In this document: in pieces, positions 1-8,611 of the stretch
Layout: each line of letters starts with the position of its first letter
Numbering within the stretch: the stretch's first letter is position 1
NCBI RefSeq assembly: GCF_000374825.1
Contig: NZ_KB895377.1
Coordinates: forward strand, 62,001 to 126,000
Direction of reading: 5' to 3'
DNA: 64,000 nucleotides
From: Paenibacillus sanguinis 2301083 = DSM 16941
GTDB taxonomy: Bacteria > Bacillota > Bacilli > Paenibacillales > Paenibacillaceae
Translations under genes and position numbers: made by a program
The notes under the pieces: generated by a model
The model's input: the letters and a program-made list of their open reading frames with translations, nothing else
Databases searched by the model: none
What the model was told of the DNA's origin: nothing

Positions 1-1
1 C

Positions 2-451
2 GCTATGGCTGCTGCCGAAGGCACACCTAAGCCGGGAGCTGCGGTTCCTTCATTCAGCCTTTCTGGAATGGACGGAAATGAGTATAAGGTTGGAGGCAAA
101 CGGGATAAGGTGCTGCTCTTAAATTTCTGGGCATCCTGGTGTGGCCCTTGCAAAGACGAGGCTCCGGATCTGGTTGCGCTTGCCGGGAAATATAAGGATT
201 CACTGGATATTTATGCGGTCAATGTGACGCAATACGATAATCTGGAGGATGCCGAGAAGTTTGTCAAAGATTATGGTCTTACCTTCCCGGTGCTGATGGA
301 CCGGGGAGAAGAGGTGTTTCAAGGTTTTGGAGGAAGAGCTTTTCCCACTAATGTTCTCGTAGATCGGGAAGGGATCATTAGAGATGTTATTCTTGGGACG
401 CTGCCCTCGAAGGATCTAGAGGCAAAGCTCAAACAGATAATGGAATCTTGA
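2..451 (+). CDS. TlpA/ResA-like thioredoxin-fold protein (5' partial)
   Basis: This is a thiol-disulfide oxidoreductase of the TlpA/ResA/AhpC-TSA type, which normally sits outside the membrane and reduces cysteines in cytochrome c maturation or sporulation proteins. The active site WCGPC is encoded at 137-151, preceded by the usual hydrophobic strand, and the cis-proline segment (AFPTNVLVDREG) follows about 70 residues later. The reading frame is open to the window edge. An ATG at 5 has no ribosome site in view and the family carries an N-terminal signal anchor, so I infer that the start and the anchor lie outside the window. The gene ends at a strong hairpin at 460-512. Family assignment is firm; the exact partner (ResA, StoA or other) cannot be decided. 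Confidence 0.85.
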   Translation, partial: AMAAAEGTPKPGAAVPSFSLSGMDGNEYKVGGKRDKVLLLNFWASWCGPCKDEAPDLVALAGKYKDSLDIYAVNVTQYDNLEDAEKFVKDYGLTFPVLMDRGEEVFQGFGGRAFPTNVLVDREGIIRDVILGTLPSKDLEAKLKQIMES

Positions 452-459
452 TTCAGAGA

Positions 460-512
460 AACAGGGATGTCCCGCCGCGTTCATAGTTAGCGCCGGACAT
501 CCCTGTTATTTA
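460..512 (+). terminator. Rho-independent terminator after the TlpA-like gene
   Basis: A perfect 13-bp stem pairs AACAGGGATGTCC (460-472) with GGACATCCCTGTT (495-507), followed by an AT-rich tail. It lies between the convergent thioredoxin-like and cimA genes. The tail is weak in T on the plus strand. Confidence 0.75.
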
Positions 513-518
513 TATTAA

Positions 519-565
519 GAGGTAGTTCAAAAAAGCCGTCTTCCCAAGACGAAGCAGTTCGAGGA
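519..565. repeat. Fragment of MITE-like repeat (left end)
   Basis: These 47 bases match the left end of the larger element at 62420-62671 over their whole length with only a few differences: both read GAGGT-GTTCAAAAA, then CGTCTTCCCA, then ACGAAG and GTTC-AGGA. The fragment runs right up to the cimA stop codon at 566-568. It looks like a decayed or partly deleted copy. Confidence 0.6.
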
Positions 566-2185
566 TTAGTGATTCATCAAGCCCCGCCCGGCGGAAGGGA
601 TTTCTTCATAATCGGCCCGTTTGGTCTGCCCTAGCAGGGCATAGCGGATACTGTCCACGAGGGCCTCCCAACTGGCCTCAATCACATTGCTCGATACGCC
701 TACGGTATTCCATGAATTCTCGGTATTCTGAGATTCAATGAGAACCCGAACCTTGGAGGCGGTGGCGTCCTTATCGTCAAGCACGCGTACCTTGTAATCG
801 GACAGATGCATATCCTTTAATCCAGGGTAATAAGTGATGAGAGCTTTGCGCAGTGCATTATCGAGTGCGTTAACCGGTCCGTTGCCCTCAGCGGCAGTGT
901 AGATACTGTTGCCATCTATGTTCAGCTTGACGAAGGCCTCGGAAACGACCGGGCGGTCTGCTGTCTTCTCCACCAGCATCTTAAAAGATTCAAATACAAA
1001 CAGCTCCTTCAATTCGCCGTTAGCTTGACGAAGCAGCAGTTCCAGAGAGGCATCGGCGCCTTCAAACTGGTAGCCCTGATGCTCCAGCTCCTTGATCTTG
1101 GAGATGACTTCGCGCGTGTTCTCGTTAGCTGGGTCAAAATGAATGCCCATGTCCTGCGCCTTGGAAAGCACATTGCTTTGCCCGGCCAGTTCGGAGACGA
1201 GCACCCGCTGGCGATTGCCCACCAACTCTGGTGCGATGTGTTCATACGTCCGCGAATCGCGCCGAATGGCAGAGACGTGAATACCGCCTTTGTGGGCAAA
1301 AGCCGCCGTGCCTACATAAGGCTGGTTGACCGGCATGTGGACATTGGCGATTTCGCTGATGTAACGTGCCGTATTGGTCAACTGCTTAAGCCCGTCTGGC
1401 TCAAGCACCTCATAGCCCAGCTTCAATTGCAGACTGGGGATGATGGAGCATAGGTTGGCATTGCCGCACCGCTCGCCGTAACCGTTCATGGTTCCCTGGA
1501 TTTGACGGGCACCCGCCCGGACGGCGCTTATCGAATTCGCTACCGCGAGTTCGCAGTCATTATGCGTATGGATGCCCAGTTCCGAAGTGGTGACGATTCC
1601 GCCAAGCACGCTTACGATATCATGTACTTCATGCGGCAGGGTGCCTCCGTTCGTATCGCACATGACCAGCCAGTCGGCTCCGGCGGCCTCAGCCTTGCGC
1701 ATCACGGCCAAGGCATATTCCGGATTATGCTTGTAGCCGTCGAAGAAGTGCTCGGCATCGAAGATGACCTCAAGCCCCTGATGCTTCAAATAAGCGATGG
1801 AATCGTATATCATGGCCAGGTTCTCTTCCAGTGTGGTTTGCAGTGCGGTATGCACATGGAAGTCCCATGATTTTCCGACTAAAGTCGCTGCTTGCACTCC
1901 GGCTTCCAGCATCCGGTTCAGGTTGGCATCATGCTCGGCCACGCTGTCTTTCCGGCGGGTACTGCCAAAGGCCGTGAGCTTGGCTTGCAAATTCAGTTCC
2001 TTGACCCGCTTGAAAAATTCTATATCTTTCCCGTTGCTGCCCGGAATTCCGCCTTCAATATAATGGACACCAAGCTGGTCCAGCTTCTTGGCGATCTTGA
2101 GCTTGTCGTTCGCCGACAGGCTGATTCCCTCGCCTTGAGTGCCGTCACGCAAGGTAGTATCGAAGATGGATAAAGCTTTTGACAT
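566..2185 (-). CDS. cimA: (R)-citramalate synthase
   Basis: The enzyme condenses pyruvate and acetyl-CoA to citramalate, the first step of threonine-independent isoleucine synthesis. The N-terminal HMGL/DRE-TIM barrel starts with IFDTTLRDGTQGEG, which carries the catalytic Arg and metal-binding Asp; later come HTHNDCELAVANS and the GNANL segment, all typical of the 2-isopropylmalate synthase superfamily. About residues 400-530 form the LeuA-type regulatory domain for feedback control by the end product. The length of about 540 residues and the sequence fit CimA better than LeuA or homocitrate synthase. An ATG at 2185 is used here; a TTG at 2191 sits closer to the AAAGGGGG ribosome site and is a real alternative. 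The gene stands alone with its own promoter at 2246-2273 and converges on the thioredoxin-like gene. Confidence 0.93.
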   Translation of the reverse strand: MSKALSIFDTTLRDGTQGEGISLSANDKLKIAKKLDQLGVHYIEGGIPGSNGKDIEFFKRVKELNLQAKLTAFGSTRRKDSVAEHDANLNRMLEAGVQAATLVGKSWDFHVHTALQTTLEENLAMIYDSIAYLKHQGLEVIFDAEHFFDGYKHNPEYALAVMRKAEAAGADWLVMCDTNGGTLPHEVHDIVSVLGGIVTTSELGIHTHNDCELAVANSISAVRAGARQIQGTMNGYGERCGNANLCSIIPSLQLKLGYEVLEPDGLKQLTNTARYISEIANVHMPVNQPYVGTAAFAHKGGIHVSAIRRDSRTYEHIAPELVGNRQRVLVSELAGQSNVLSKAQDMGIHFDPANENTREVISKIKELEHQGYQFEGADASLELLLRQANGELKELFVFESFKMLVEKTADRPVVSEAFVKLNIDGNSIYTAAEGNGPVNALDNALRKALITYYPGLKDMHLSDYKVRVLDDKDATASKVRVLIESQNTENSWNTVGVSSNVIEASWEALVDSIRYALLGQTKRADYEEIPSAGRGLMNH

Positions 2186-2245
2186 GATCAAAGCGTCCCC
2201 CTTTGGTTGTTCTCAGCACTAAAGCATCGTTTTGTATAATTTCTT

Positions 2246-2273
2246 ATTATAGCATCTGCCGCTTAAATGTCAC
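2246..2273 (-). promoter_or_regulatory. Probable sigma-A promoter of cimA
   Basis: On the minus strand a GTGACA -35 box (2268-2273) and a perfect TATAAT -10 box (2246-2251) are separated by 16 bases, about 60 bases upstream of cimA. I see no T-box leader between promoter and start. Confidence 0.6.
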
Positions 2274-2309
2274 ACGCTTTTTGAAGCGCACGCAGGGTCA
2301 GGCTGTATA

Positions 2310-2338
2310 TTGACCGGCGATGTTGAGAAAGGTATGCT
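2310..2338 (+). promoter_or_regulatory. Probable sigma-A promoter of dinB
   Basis: A TTGACC -35 box (2310-2315) and TATGCT -10 box (2333-2338) are spaced by 17 bases and lie about 40 bases ahead of the dinB start. There is no GAAC-N4-GTTC LexA box around it. Confidence 0.5.
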
Positions 2339-2376
2339 GAAGAGAACAGCAACTTATCATAAATGAGGGGAAGCCA

Positions 2377-3681
2377 TTGACAAATCCTGCGGATTATTAC
2401 CCCGCTCGGGGGAGGGTCATTCTGCATGTCGATATGAATGCTTTCTATTGCTCGGTGCATGAAGCGGAAGAACCGGCAAAGTACCGGGACCGGCCCACTG
2501 CTGTTGCTGGCAGCGTAGAACTGCGCAAAGGCGTGATCGTAACCTCTTCTTATACCGCACGAAAAATGGGAGTAACTACCGGGATGACCGTTGCCCAAGG
2601 CTTGAAGCGTTGCCCCGGACTTATCATCATTCAGCCGGACTTCCATCTATACCGTAAATATTCCCGAGCTTTCATGGATATAGCCTATGAATATACGCCC
2701 AATCTGCAAGCTGTTTCCATTGATGAATGCTACCTGGACATCACGGGCTCCAAGCAATTTGGCACTCCTCCACAAATTGCTGGCCAAATCCAGCGACGCA
2801 TACATGATGAACTGGGGTTGCCATGCTCGATCGGCATCGCCCCGAACAAGCTGCTGGCAAAGATGGCTTCTGATATGAAGAAGCCAAATGGCATTACCGT
2901 ACTGCGTATCAGGGATGTGCCGGGATTGCTCTGGGATAAGCCGTGCCAGGATTTGTTCGGTATCGGGAGAAAGACGGCCGAAAAGTTGAAAAAAATGAAA
3001 ATTTATACGATTGGCCATCTGGCTGCGGCGGACGAACGTAAACTGATCGAGCGGTTCGGGGTGGCGGGTTCCTGGATGAAGCGAGCGGCCAACGGATTGG
3101 ATGATGCTCCGGTAAGCGATCAACGGGAGAAGAATAAATCGATTGGGCACACGACAACGCTGCCCGCTGATATCAGCAAGATGGAGGACGTGCAACGCGT
3201 CATGCTGAACCTGGCGGACCAGGTTGCCCGGCGGCTCAGAAGGCAGAAGCTGATGGCCCAAACGGTACAAATCACCATCCGTACTCCCGATATGAAGACG
3301 ATTACCCGATCCCAAAGCCTGGAAACGGTAACCGAGCAAGCGGAGGATATCTACCGGGAAGCCTGCGAATTATATCGACGCCATTGGCGTGAGGACAAGC
3401 CCGTGCGTCTACTTGGAATTACTCTGCAAAATCTGGTTCCCAAAGAGGATTCCGCGCTGCAACTGGATCTATTTGACTACGAGCAGCAGCCGAAGAAGGA
3501 ATCTCTCACTCGTACCATGGATATGTTAAGAGATAAGTTTGGCGAGCACGCGGTGTTGACGGCTGGCATGCTGACGGACGATCCGTCGGCCTTGATTCGG
3601 AATCATCGTCGACGGGGAACCTCGCTGCAAACGGACTTTCTTCATGAAGGCCGGGATAAAAATGAGCAGGGGCCGGATTGA
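2377..3681 (+). CDS. dinB: DNA polymerase IV (Y-family translesion polymerase)
   Basis: This error-prone polymerase bypasses DNA lesions. The palm motifs are clear: VDMNAFYCSVHE near residue 20, holding the first catalytic Asp, and SIDECYLDIT near residue 108, holding the second Asp and Glu. The thumb helix-hairpin-helix segment (LFGIGRKTAEKLKKM) and the little-finger domain follow. QLDLF at residues 362-366 is a textbook beta-clamp binding motif, which supports DinB rather than the clamp-poor UvrX type. The start is TTG, chosen because GAGGGG lies six bases upstream and the track of similarity begins here. It is transcribed divergently from cimA. No SOS box is visible, so it may not be damage-induced. 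Confidence 0.92.
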   Translation: MTNPADYYPARGRVILHVDMNAFYCSVHEAEEPAKYRDRPTAVAGSVELRKGVIVTSSYTARKMGVTTGMTVAQGLKRCPGLIIIQPDFHLYRKYSRAFMDIAYEYTPNLQAVSIDECYLDITGSKQFGTPPQIAGQIQRRIHDELGLPCSIGIAPNKLLAKMASDMKKPNGITVLRIRDVPGLLWDKPCQDLFGIGRKTAEKLKKMKIYTIGHLAAADERKLIERFGVAGSWMKRAANGLDDAPVSDQREKNKSIGHTTTLPADISKMEDVQRVMLNLADQVARRLRRQKLMAQTVQITIRTPDMKTITRSQSLETVTEQAEDIYREACELYRRHWREDKPVRLLGITLQNLVPKEDSALQLDLFDYEQQPKKESLTRTMDMLRDKFGEHAVLTAGMLTDDPSALIRNHRRRGTSLQTDFLHEGRDKNEQGPD

Positions 3682-3716
3682 TCCAGTTTTGGAATTGGAA
3701 TAATACGGAAAGCGCA

Positions 3717-3745
3717 TTGAAATTGTAAACTATTTATATTATATT
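3717..3745 (+). promoter_or_regulatory. Probable sigma-A promoter of fer
   Basis: TTGAAA (3717-3722) and TATATT (3740-3745) are spaced by 17 bases in an AT-rich stretch just ahead of the ferredoxin gene. Confidence 0.55.
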
Positions 3746-3798
3746 GGTCATGGTGATATACGCACCGGACTCGTACCGTTTATTCAGGAGGCAGATAA

Positions 3799-4044
<246 letters not shown>

Positions 4045-4068
4045 ATCATAAGTTATGCCTGGATATAG

Positions 4069-4106
4069 AAGCCGCCCCTCACCTTGGTGTGAGGGGCGGC
4101 TTCTTT
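4069..4106 (+). terminator. Rho-independent terminator of fer
   Basis: A perfect 14-bp stem pairs AAGCCGCCCCTCAC (4069-4082) with GTGAGGGGCGGCTT (4089-4102) around a 6-base loop, followed by CTTTG. Confidence 0.9.
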
Positions 4107-4248
4107 GCGATGAATCGACGATCCCTGAAGTTAGGTCGTAAGTAGCAAAATATGCAATTCCTAGCGATTTAGGTTAGCAATGCTCCTTGCCCTGCCGATA
4201 TAATACCTAACGGAATTTATTTTACATAGCGTCATGCTGGAGGGAATT

Positions 4249-5697
4249 ATGGGCGATTCTGCTTACCTTAAGAAATACGTGGAGGACCATCCTAACAATA
4301 AAATGGCCTGGTATCTGCTAGGCAAGGAATATGAAGCAAGTGGTCAGGAAGGGAAAGCGCATTACTGCTATATTCAAGCCGGCAACATCTATGAAGCCTT
4401 TGAAGCCAGCAAGATGCCGTCGCCGGAGGAAGTGTTGCCCGGATATGAGGCGGGACTGGCGAAGGAGAAGCATCGGCGGCAGAAGCGGAGCGGATTTCTA
4501 CGCAAGCTGGGTCTTGCTCTGCTGTTATTGCTGCTGATTCAAATTCCTTCCGCTCATGCGCCGGGGGAGCAGCGGGTAGTTCAGACCCCTCTGGCTCCCC
4601 AGAAGGTAGAAACTCCAACCGACGAGCCAGAGACGGTTGTGGATTCGCCTGAAATGGACAAGCCAATTGCTCCACCGGTTGCTATTCGTGGTCCGGTATT
4701 TACTGCTGCGGGGTATGGAGGGGGAAGTGAAAAGCGGCAGCAGGCGGGATTGTCCAGCTTGCTGGCTTTGCGGCAGCAGATCGGTGCCAGCTTGCCTTAT
4801 GCGGTAGTGCTTGGCATGGAGCCCTTGGAGGATTATCTGGTATGGACCAAAAACATGCCGGTTGTCGTTGCTTTGGAAGAGGATGCGGGCAGCGGTCAGA
4901 CAACATTGCAATCCTATGACCGAGAGGCTTGTCTCTGTACGCCGCCAGACTCGTCGGAGCTGCAGGCTGCGGCGGCGGCATGGATTCCGGAGCAGGAATC
5001 ACTTGGCGTGCTAAGATCGGCTATGCTCCATTACAAGCAGGCGAAGGGGCAGTGGCCGGAAAGTCTGGAGACCTTGGCCGGTTCTTATCCCAACAACTGG
5101 ATTGCCGGTACAGATGAAGTGATGGAGCAGGCCTTTAAACCGCTGCTAGCTCAGCTTGGCCGCTCCCCTTCTGTGAAAGGGGATGCTGTAGCGGATGAAG
5201 GAGCTTCAGCCATATTGGCTAGCGGTATGGCTCCCGGGCAGCCGCCGTATTTCAGCGAACCGCTTGAAATTATAGTGGATACGGACAATTACAAATTGGC
5301 CGTCATCAGCGGCGATAAGCTGATTCGCAGCTACACGGTGGGTTTGGGTGGAGAACGTACGCCAGAGGGCACCTATGCTATTTCGGAGAAGGTGGTAAAT
5401 CCGAATGGAAGAGATAACGGGGAGTTCGGGAGCCGTGGCATGCAACTGTCGGATACCAATTATGCGATACATGGGACGAATGAGCCGGATAGCATCGGCA
5501 AGGATGAGTCGCTGGGATGCATACGAATGACCAGGAAGGATGTAGAGGAGTTATTTGATCTGGTGACGAAGGGAACGAAGGTGACGATCGGGAAGGGGAT
5601 TTTACCGACGCTGGAGAGCGTCCCGAAGGAGCGTTTCACCCTGGGGCACAGACAGGATCAGACCAATCCCCACCGTACTTACCGCTGGTTGGATTAA
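4249..5697 (+). CDS. Membrane-anchored L,D-transpeptidase (YkuD domain)
   Basis: The C-terminal catalytic domain (about residues 335-455) is a YkuD-type L,D-transpeptidase, which makes or attaches cross-links in peptidoglycan outside the cell. The active site reads HGTN (His408) then SLGCIRM with the nucleophile Cys424 and Arg426. The first 80 residues are a TPR-like helical segment that would be cytoplasmic, followed by a basic stretch and one membrane helix (about residues 83-100), then a long linker with a second helical region. The ATG at 4249 is chosen because GGAGGG lies four bases upstream; an upstream in-frame ATG at 4234 has none. The inside TPR plus outside transpeptidase layout is less usual than the simple secreted forms. 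Spore-cortex or cell-wall work are both possible. Confidence 0.85.
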   Translation: MGDSAYLKKYVEDHPNNKMAWYLLGKEYEASGQEGKAHYCYIQAGNIYEAFEASKMPSPEEVLPGYEAGLAKEKHRRQKRSGFLRKLGLALLLLLLIQIPSAHAPGEQRVVQTPLAPQKVETPTDEPETVVDSPEMDKPIAPPVAIRGPVFTAAGYGGGSEKRQQAGLSSLLALRQQIGASLPYAVVLGMEPLEDYLVWTKNMPVVVALEEDAGSGQTTLQSYDREACLCTPPDSSELQAAAAAWIPEQESLGVLRSAMLHYKQAKGQWPESLETLAGSYPNNWIAGTDEVMEQAFKPLLAQLGRSPSVKGDAVADEGASAILASGMAPGQPPYFSEPLEIIVDTDNYKLAVISGDKLIRSYTVGLGGERTPEGTYAISEKVVNPNGRDNGEFGSRGMQLSDTNYAIHGTNEPDSIGKDESLGCIRMTRKDVEELFDLVTKGTKVTIGKGILPTLESVPKERFTLGHRQDQTNPHRTYRWLD

Positions 5698-5705
5698 ACG
5701 GGAAC

Positions 5706-5837
5706 TTAGGTGACAAGCAGAAGGACGACGGTGACAACAATCAGGACGCTGATGATAGACATGGACCAGATTAGCGCCTTTTTGTTGACTTCGTCCTTTT
5801 TGTGCTGGAGTGCAGGCGGCTTACGTTTTGCAGACAT
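5706..5837 (-). CDS. 43-residue single-pass membrane miniprotein
   Basis: A short open frame on the minus strand. The first 20 residues are basic and hydrophilic (MSAKRKPP start), then one strongly hydrophobic helix (IISVLIVVTVVLLLV) runs to the end. A good GAGGGG ribosome site lies about eight bases ahead of the ATG at 5837, and no other gene covers the stretch, which is why I call it real. No family is recognised. It converges on the L,D-transpeptidase gene, whose stop is 9 bases away. Confidence 0.6.
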   Translation of the reverse strand: MSAKRKPPALQHKKDEVNKKALIWSMSIISVLIVVTVVLLLVT

Positions 5838-6038
5838 ATTGCATTCCCCTCTCTAACTCTGTGAAATCCAAATAGAGAACTCTCTCTTTACATTGTAACT
5901 GCTTTCATTTTGGAATGCCATCCCTGGGTTTGGTGATTTGCTTTGCCGGGAGGTTAAACTTTTCTTTTGAAGCAGAAACAGCTAAACTGGTAATAGTAAA
6001 ATAAGGCAAGTGCAGGGAACGGAGTTGAATGAGAAGAC

Positions 6039-7133
6039 GTGTTGTACCGCTTATTAGGAAAGCCGCTATTCTTCCGGATGGACCCGGAAAAAGCGCATCA
6101 TCTGGTTATTGATGGATTACATATTGCTGGCCGCATTCCTGGTGGAGTGTCCTTGTTGCGCGGGATGTACGGCGTGAAGGAAACGCCGGAACTGGCTATG
6201 GATTTATTTGGACTACATTTTCCTTCTCCGGTGGGCCTGGCTGCCGGTCTTGATAAAAATGCCGATGCGGTACCCGGCTTTTCAGCGATAGGGTTTGGCT
6301 TCATGGAGGTCGGAACAGTGACTCCGGTAGGTCAACCCGGCAATGAGCAGCCCCGGTTGTTCAGACTCCCGCCTGATGAGGCGTTGATCAATCGGATGGG
6401 ATTCAACAATCAGGGAGCTGAGGCGATGGCGGGACGGCTTCAAGCTCTTGGGGCGCGCCCGATTCCGATTGCTGTTAACATCGGCAAAAACAAGGTTACG
6501 CCTAATGAGCAAGCCTTTCAGGATTATGAGAAGTGTATCTCCGCTTTGTATCCTTATGCGGACTTCTTCGTCGTGAACATCAGTTCACCGAATACGCCGG
6601 ATTTGCGTAAATTGCAGCATGGCAGCGAACTGGCTTCATTGCTGGCAGCGGTGGTCCGTCAGATGGAGAGTGAAGCGAAGCGCCATGGCCGGGCGAAGGC
6701 AGTGCTGGTCAAGATTGCTCCCGATGTAAGCGACGACGAGCTGGAATTCATGATCGATACCATTCAAAGCAGCGGGGTATCCGGATTGATTGCTACGAAT
6801 ACTACGCTGTCTCGCGGAGGCATTAACCATGAGCATGCTAAAGAGACCGGAGGGCTCAGCGGCCGTCCGCTCGCGGCCAGATCTACAGAGATCATCTCCA
6901 GGGTCTATCGGCAAACAGGTGGCCATTTGCCGATCATCGGCTCCGGCGGTATCTTTACCGCTGAGGATGCCTACGAGAAAATACGTGCCGGCGCAAGCCT
7001 GGTAGAAATATATACAGCGATGATCTATGAAGGACCGGAAATTAACCGCAAGCTCCACCGCGGGCTTCAGGAGCTGCTGCGGCGGGACGGGTTCAAGCAT
7101 ATTTCGGAGGCGATTGGAGCGTCGCACCGTTAA
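6039..7133 (+). CDS. pyrD: Dihydroorotate dehydrogenase, quinone-type (class 2)
   Basis: The enzyme oxidises dihydroorotate to orotate in pyrimidine synthesis and passes electrons to membrane quinones. The 364-residue length, the N-terminal amphipathic extension (residues 1-45) and the GLAAGLDKNADAV FMN-binding segment mark class 2. The catalytic base is a Ser in NISSPNTPDL (about residue 182), where class 1B enzymes have Cys. A GTG start at 6039 is used; the ribosome site is poor (GGAG at 6021 is far), so a TTG at 6042 is possible. It stands outside any pyr operon, and no PyrK partner is next to it, as expected for class 2. Upstream and downstream genes are unrelated. Confidence 0.92.
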   Translation: MLYRLLGKPLFFRMDPEKAHHLVIDGLHIAGRIPGGVSLLRGMYGVKETPELAMDLFGLHFPSPVGLAAGLDKNADAVPGFSAIGFGFMEVGTVTPVGQPGNEQPRLFRLPPDEALINRMGFNNQGAEAMAGRLQALGARPIPIAVNIGKNKVTPNEQAFQDYEKCISALYPYADFFVVNISSPNTPDLRKLQHGSELASLLAAVVRQMESEAKRHGRAKAVLVKIAPDVSDDELEFMIDTIQSSGVSGLIATNTTLSRGGINHEHAKETGGLSGRPLAARSTEIISRVYRQTGGHLPIIGSGGIFTAEDAYEKIRAGASLVEIYTAMIYEGPEINRKLHRGLQELLRRDGFKHISEAIGASHR

Positions 7134-7174
7134 CGGGCTATTTTAGCCTTTGTATAATGACAGGAGGCACAAGG

Positions 7175-7990
7175 ATGGATAGTAGGGATTGGAAAACATT
7201 TTTGCTTCCGTACGAACAAGCCGTTGAAGAGTTGAAGGTTAAATTTAAAACGATGCGCTCCGAGTTGAAGAAACGGGAAGAGTATGCCCCCATCGAATTT
7301 GTGACCGGCAGGGTCAAGAAAATATCCAGCATTCTGGACAAGGCGAAGCGGCTGGATGTATCGCTTGATGATCTGGAGACCGGTATCGAGGATATTGCGG
7401 GAATTCGCATCATGTGCCAGTTTGTGGAGGATATCCGCCGGGTAGCGGAATATATTCGCATGCGCAAGGACCTCAACGTACTGTACGAGAAGGACTATAT
7501 TACGAATTACAAGGAGAGTGGCTATCGCAGCTTCCATATGATTGTCGAGTATCCGGTACAAACCGCGCTCGGACAAAAGGTTGTGCTGGCCGAAATCCAA
7601 ATTCGTACGTTGGCGATGAATTTCTGGGCCACCATCGAGCATTCCCTGAACTATAAGTATCGGGAGAGTCTGCCGGATGAAATGCGCAAACGGCTGAAGA
7701 AGGCGGCGGAGGCAGCCTTTGTGCTCGATAATGAAATGTCCAGCATCCGCCAGGAAATCTTGATCTCGCAGAAGAGCTTCGAGGATGATGCCAACATTGT
7801 ATCAACGCTGCTTGCAGCGATTCACCAGCTTTACTTCTATCACTTGGTCTCGGAGGCCATCGATGCCCAGCGTCGGTTCAATGAATTGTGGGAAGCGAAG
7901 GACTTTGAAGGTATCAAGGATTTGCTGGTGGGCGTCAAGGGGCTGATCAGGCAATACAAGAAGGTGGAGGAGCCCGGCGATGAGCTATGA
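7175..7990 (+). CDS. relQ: Small alarmone synthetase (RelQ/YjbM type)
   Basis: This single-domain RelA/SpoT synthetase makes (p)ppGpp from ATP and GTP or GDP. It lacks the hydrolase, TGS and ACT domains of Rel. Visible synthetase motifs are the VTGRVKKISSILDKAKR basic segment, the IEDIAGIRIMC strand, YKESGYRSFHMIVEYP and EIQIRTLAMNFWATIEHSLNYK. The last reads like RelQ rather than RelP. The ATG at 7175 follows AGGAGG by seven bases; an upstream ATG at 7157 overlaps that site and is rejected. Its stop overlaps the next gene (DUF309), so the two are co-translated. Confidence 0.92.
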   Translation: MDSRDWKTFLLPYEQAVEELKVKFKTMRSELKKREEYAPIEFVTGRVKKISSILDKAKRLDVSLDDLETGIEDIAGIRIMCQFVEDIRRVAEYIRMRKDLNVLYEKDYITNYKESGYRSFHMIVEYPVQTALGQKVVLAEIQIRTLAMNFWATIEHSLNYKYRESLPDEMRKRLKKAAEAAFVLDNEMSSIRQEILISQKSFEDDANIVSTLLAAIHQLYFYHLVSEAIDAQRRFNELWEAKDFEGIKDLLVGVKGLIRQYKKVEEPGDEL

Positions 7991-8474
7991 GCCGCTTTAT
8001 GTGGCCTATCTCGTATATTTCAATCGGGACAGGGATTATTTTGAATGCCATGAGGTGCTTGAGGAGTTATGGTTGGAACAGGGCTATGACCCATTCTATA
8101 AAGGCTTGCTTCAAGTGGCCGTTGGCTTGTTCCATGCGCGGCGAGGCAATCGGCTTGGGGGCATGAAGATGTTATCTTCTGCTCTGGAGCGGCTTGCCCC
8201 GTATCCTGAACATGCACTTGGCATCGATCTGGGGCAATTGCGCCAGGATGCGACGTTGTATGTTAAGCAGCTTGCGGATGAGGCAGGTACGCCTTTCAAG
8301 TATTATGATTTAACGATCCGGGTGCTGGATGCGGAGCTGGCAGAGGCCGTGGAGCGGACTGCAGCGCAGCTCGTTCCTAACCATCCGCAGCAACAGAAGC
8401 CCCAGCGCGGGCCTAAGCACAAGGAGCGGCTGCTTAAGCTGGAGCAGAGAAAGACAGGACCACAAAGCGAATAA
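7980..8474 (+). CDS. DUF309 family protein
   Basis: A 164-residue, mostly helical cytoplasmic protein. The motif YFECHEVLEELW near residue 20 followed by KGLLQVAVGLFHARRGN is the hallmark of DUF309 (YpuF-like), whose function is unknown. The C-terminal 35 residues are Gln/Lys-rich and probably disordered. The start overlaps the last 11 bases of relQ, with GGAGGAG just upstream inside relQ, so it is translated from the same message. The coupling with an alarmone synthetase is interesting but may be chance. A hairpin at 8481-8510 ends the unit. Confidence 0.85.
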   Translation: MSYEPLYVAYLVYFNRDRDYFECHEVLEELWLEQGYDPFYKGLLQVAVGLFHARRGNRLGGMKMLSSALERLAPYPEHALGIDLGQLRQDATLYVKQLADEAGTPFKYYDLTIRVLDAELAEAVERTAAQLVPNHPQQQKPQRGPKHKERLLKLEQRKTGPQSE

Positions 8475-8480
8475 CGGTTC

Positions 8481-8510
8481 GCCTCTCCTAACTTGGGGAG
8501 GTGTTTTTTT
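8481..8510 (+). terminator. Rho-independent terminator after the relQ-DUF309 unit
   Basis: GCCTCTCC (8481-8488) pairs with GGGGAGGT (8495-8502, one G-U pair), followed by seven T residues at 8504-8510. Confidence 0.8.
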
Positions 8511-8611
8511 CATAAAATTCGCAAATACCGGATCCGGGGGCTGCTGTGGTACAATAGCATTGCTTTTTACTGAAGATTTCTTATACACTGCACAGAATGG
8601 ATGGTACAAAC

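Noticed and set aside
2192-2376. T-box leader or SOS box between cimA and dinB
   Set aside because: No specifier-loop or AGGGTGG-type T-box core is seen, and no GAAC-N4-GTTC.
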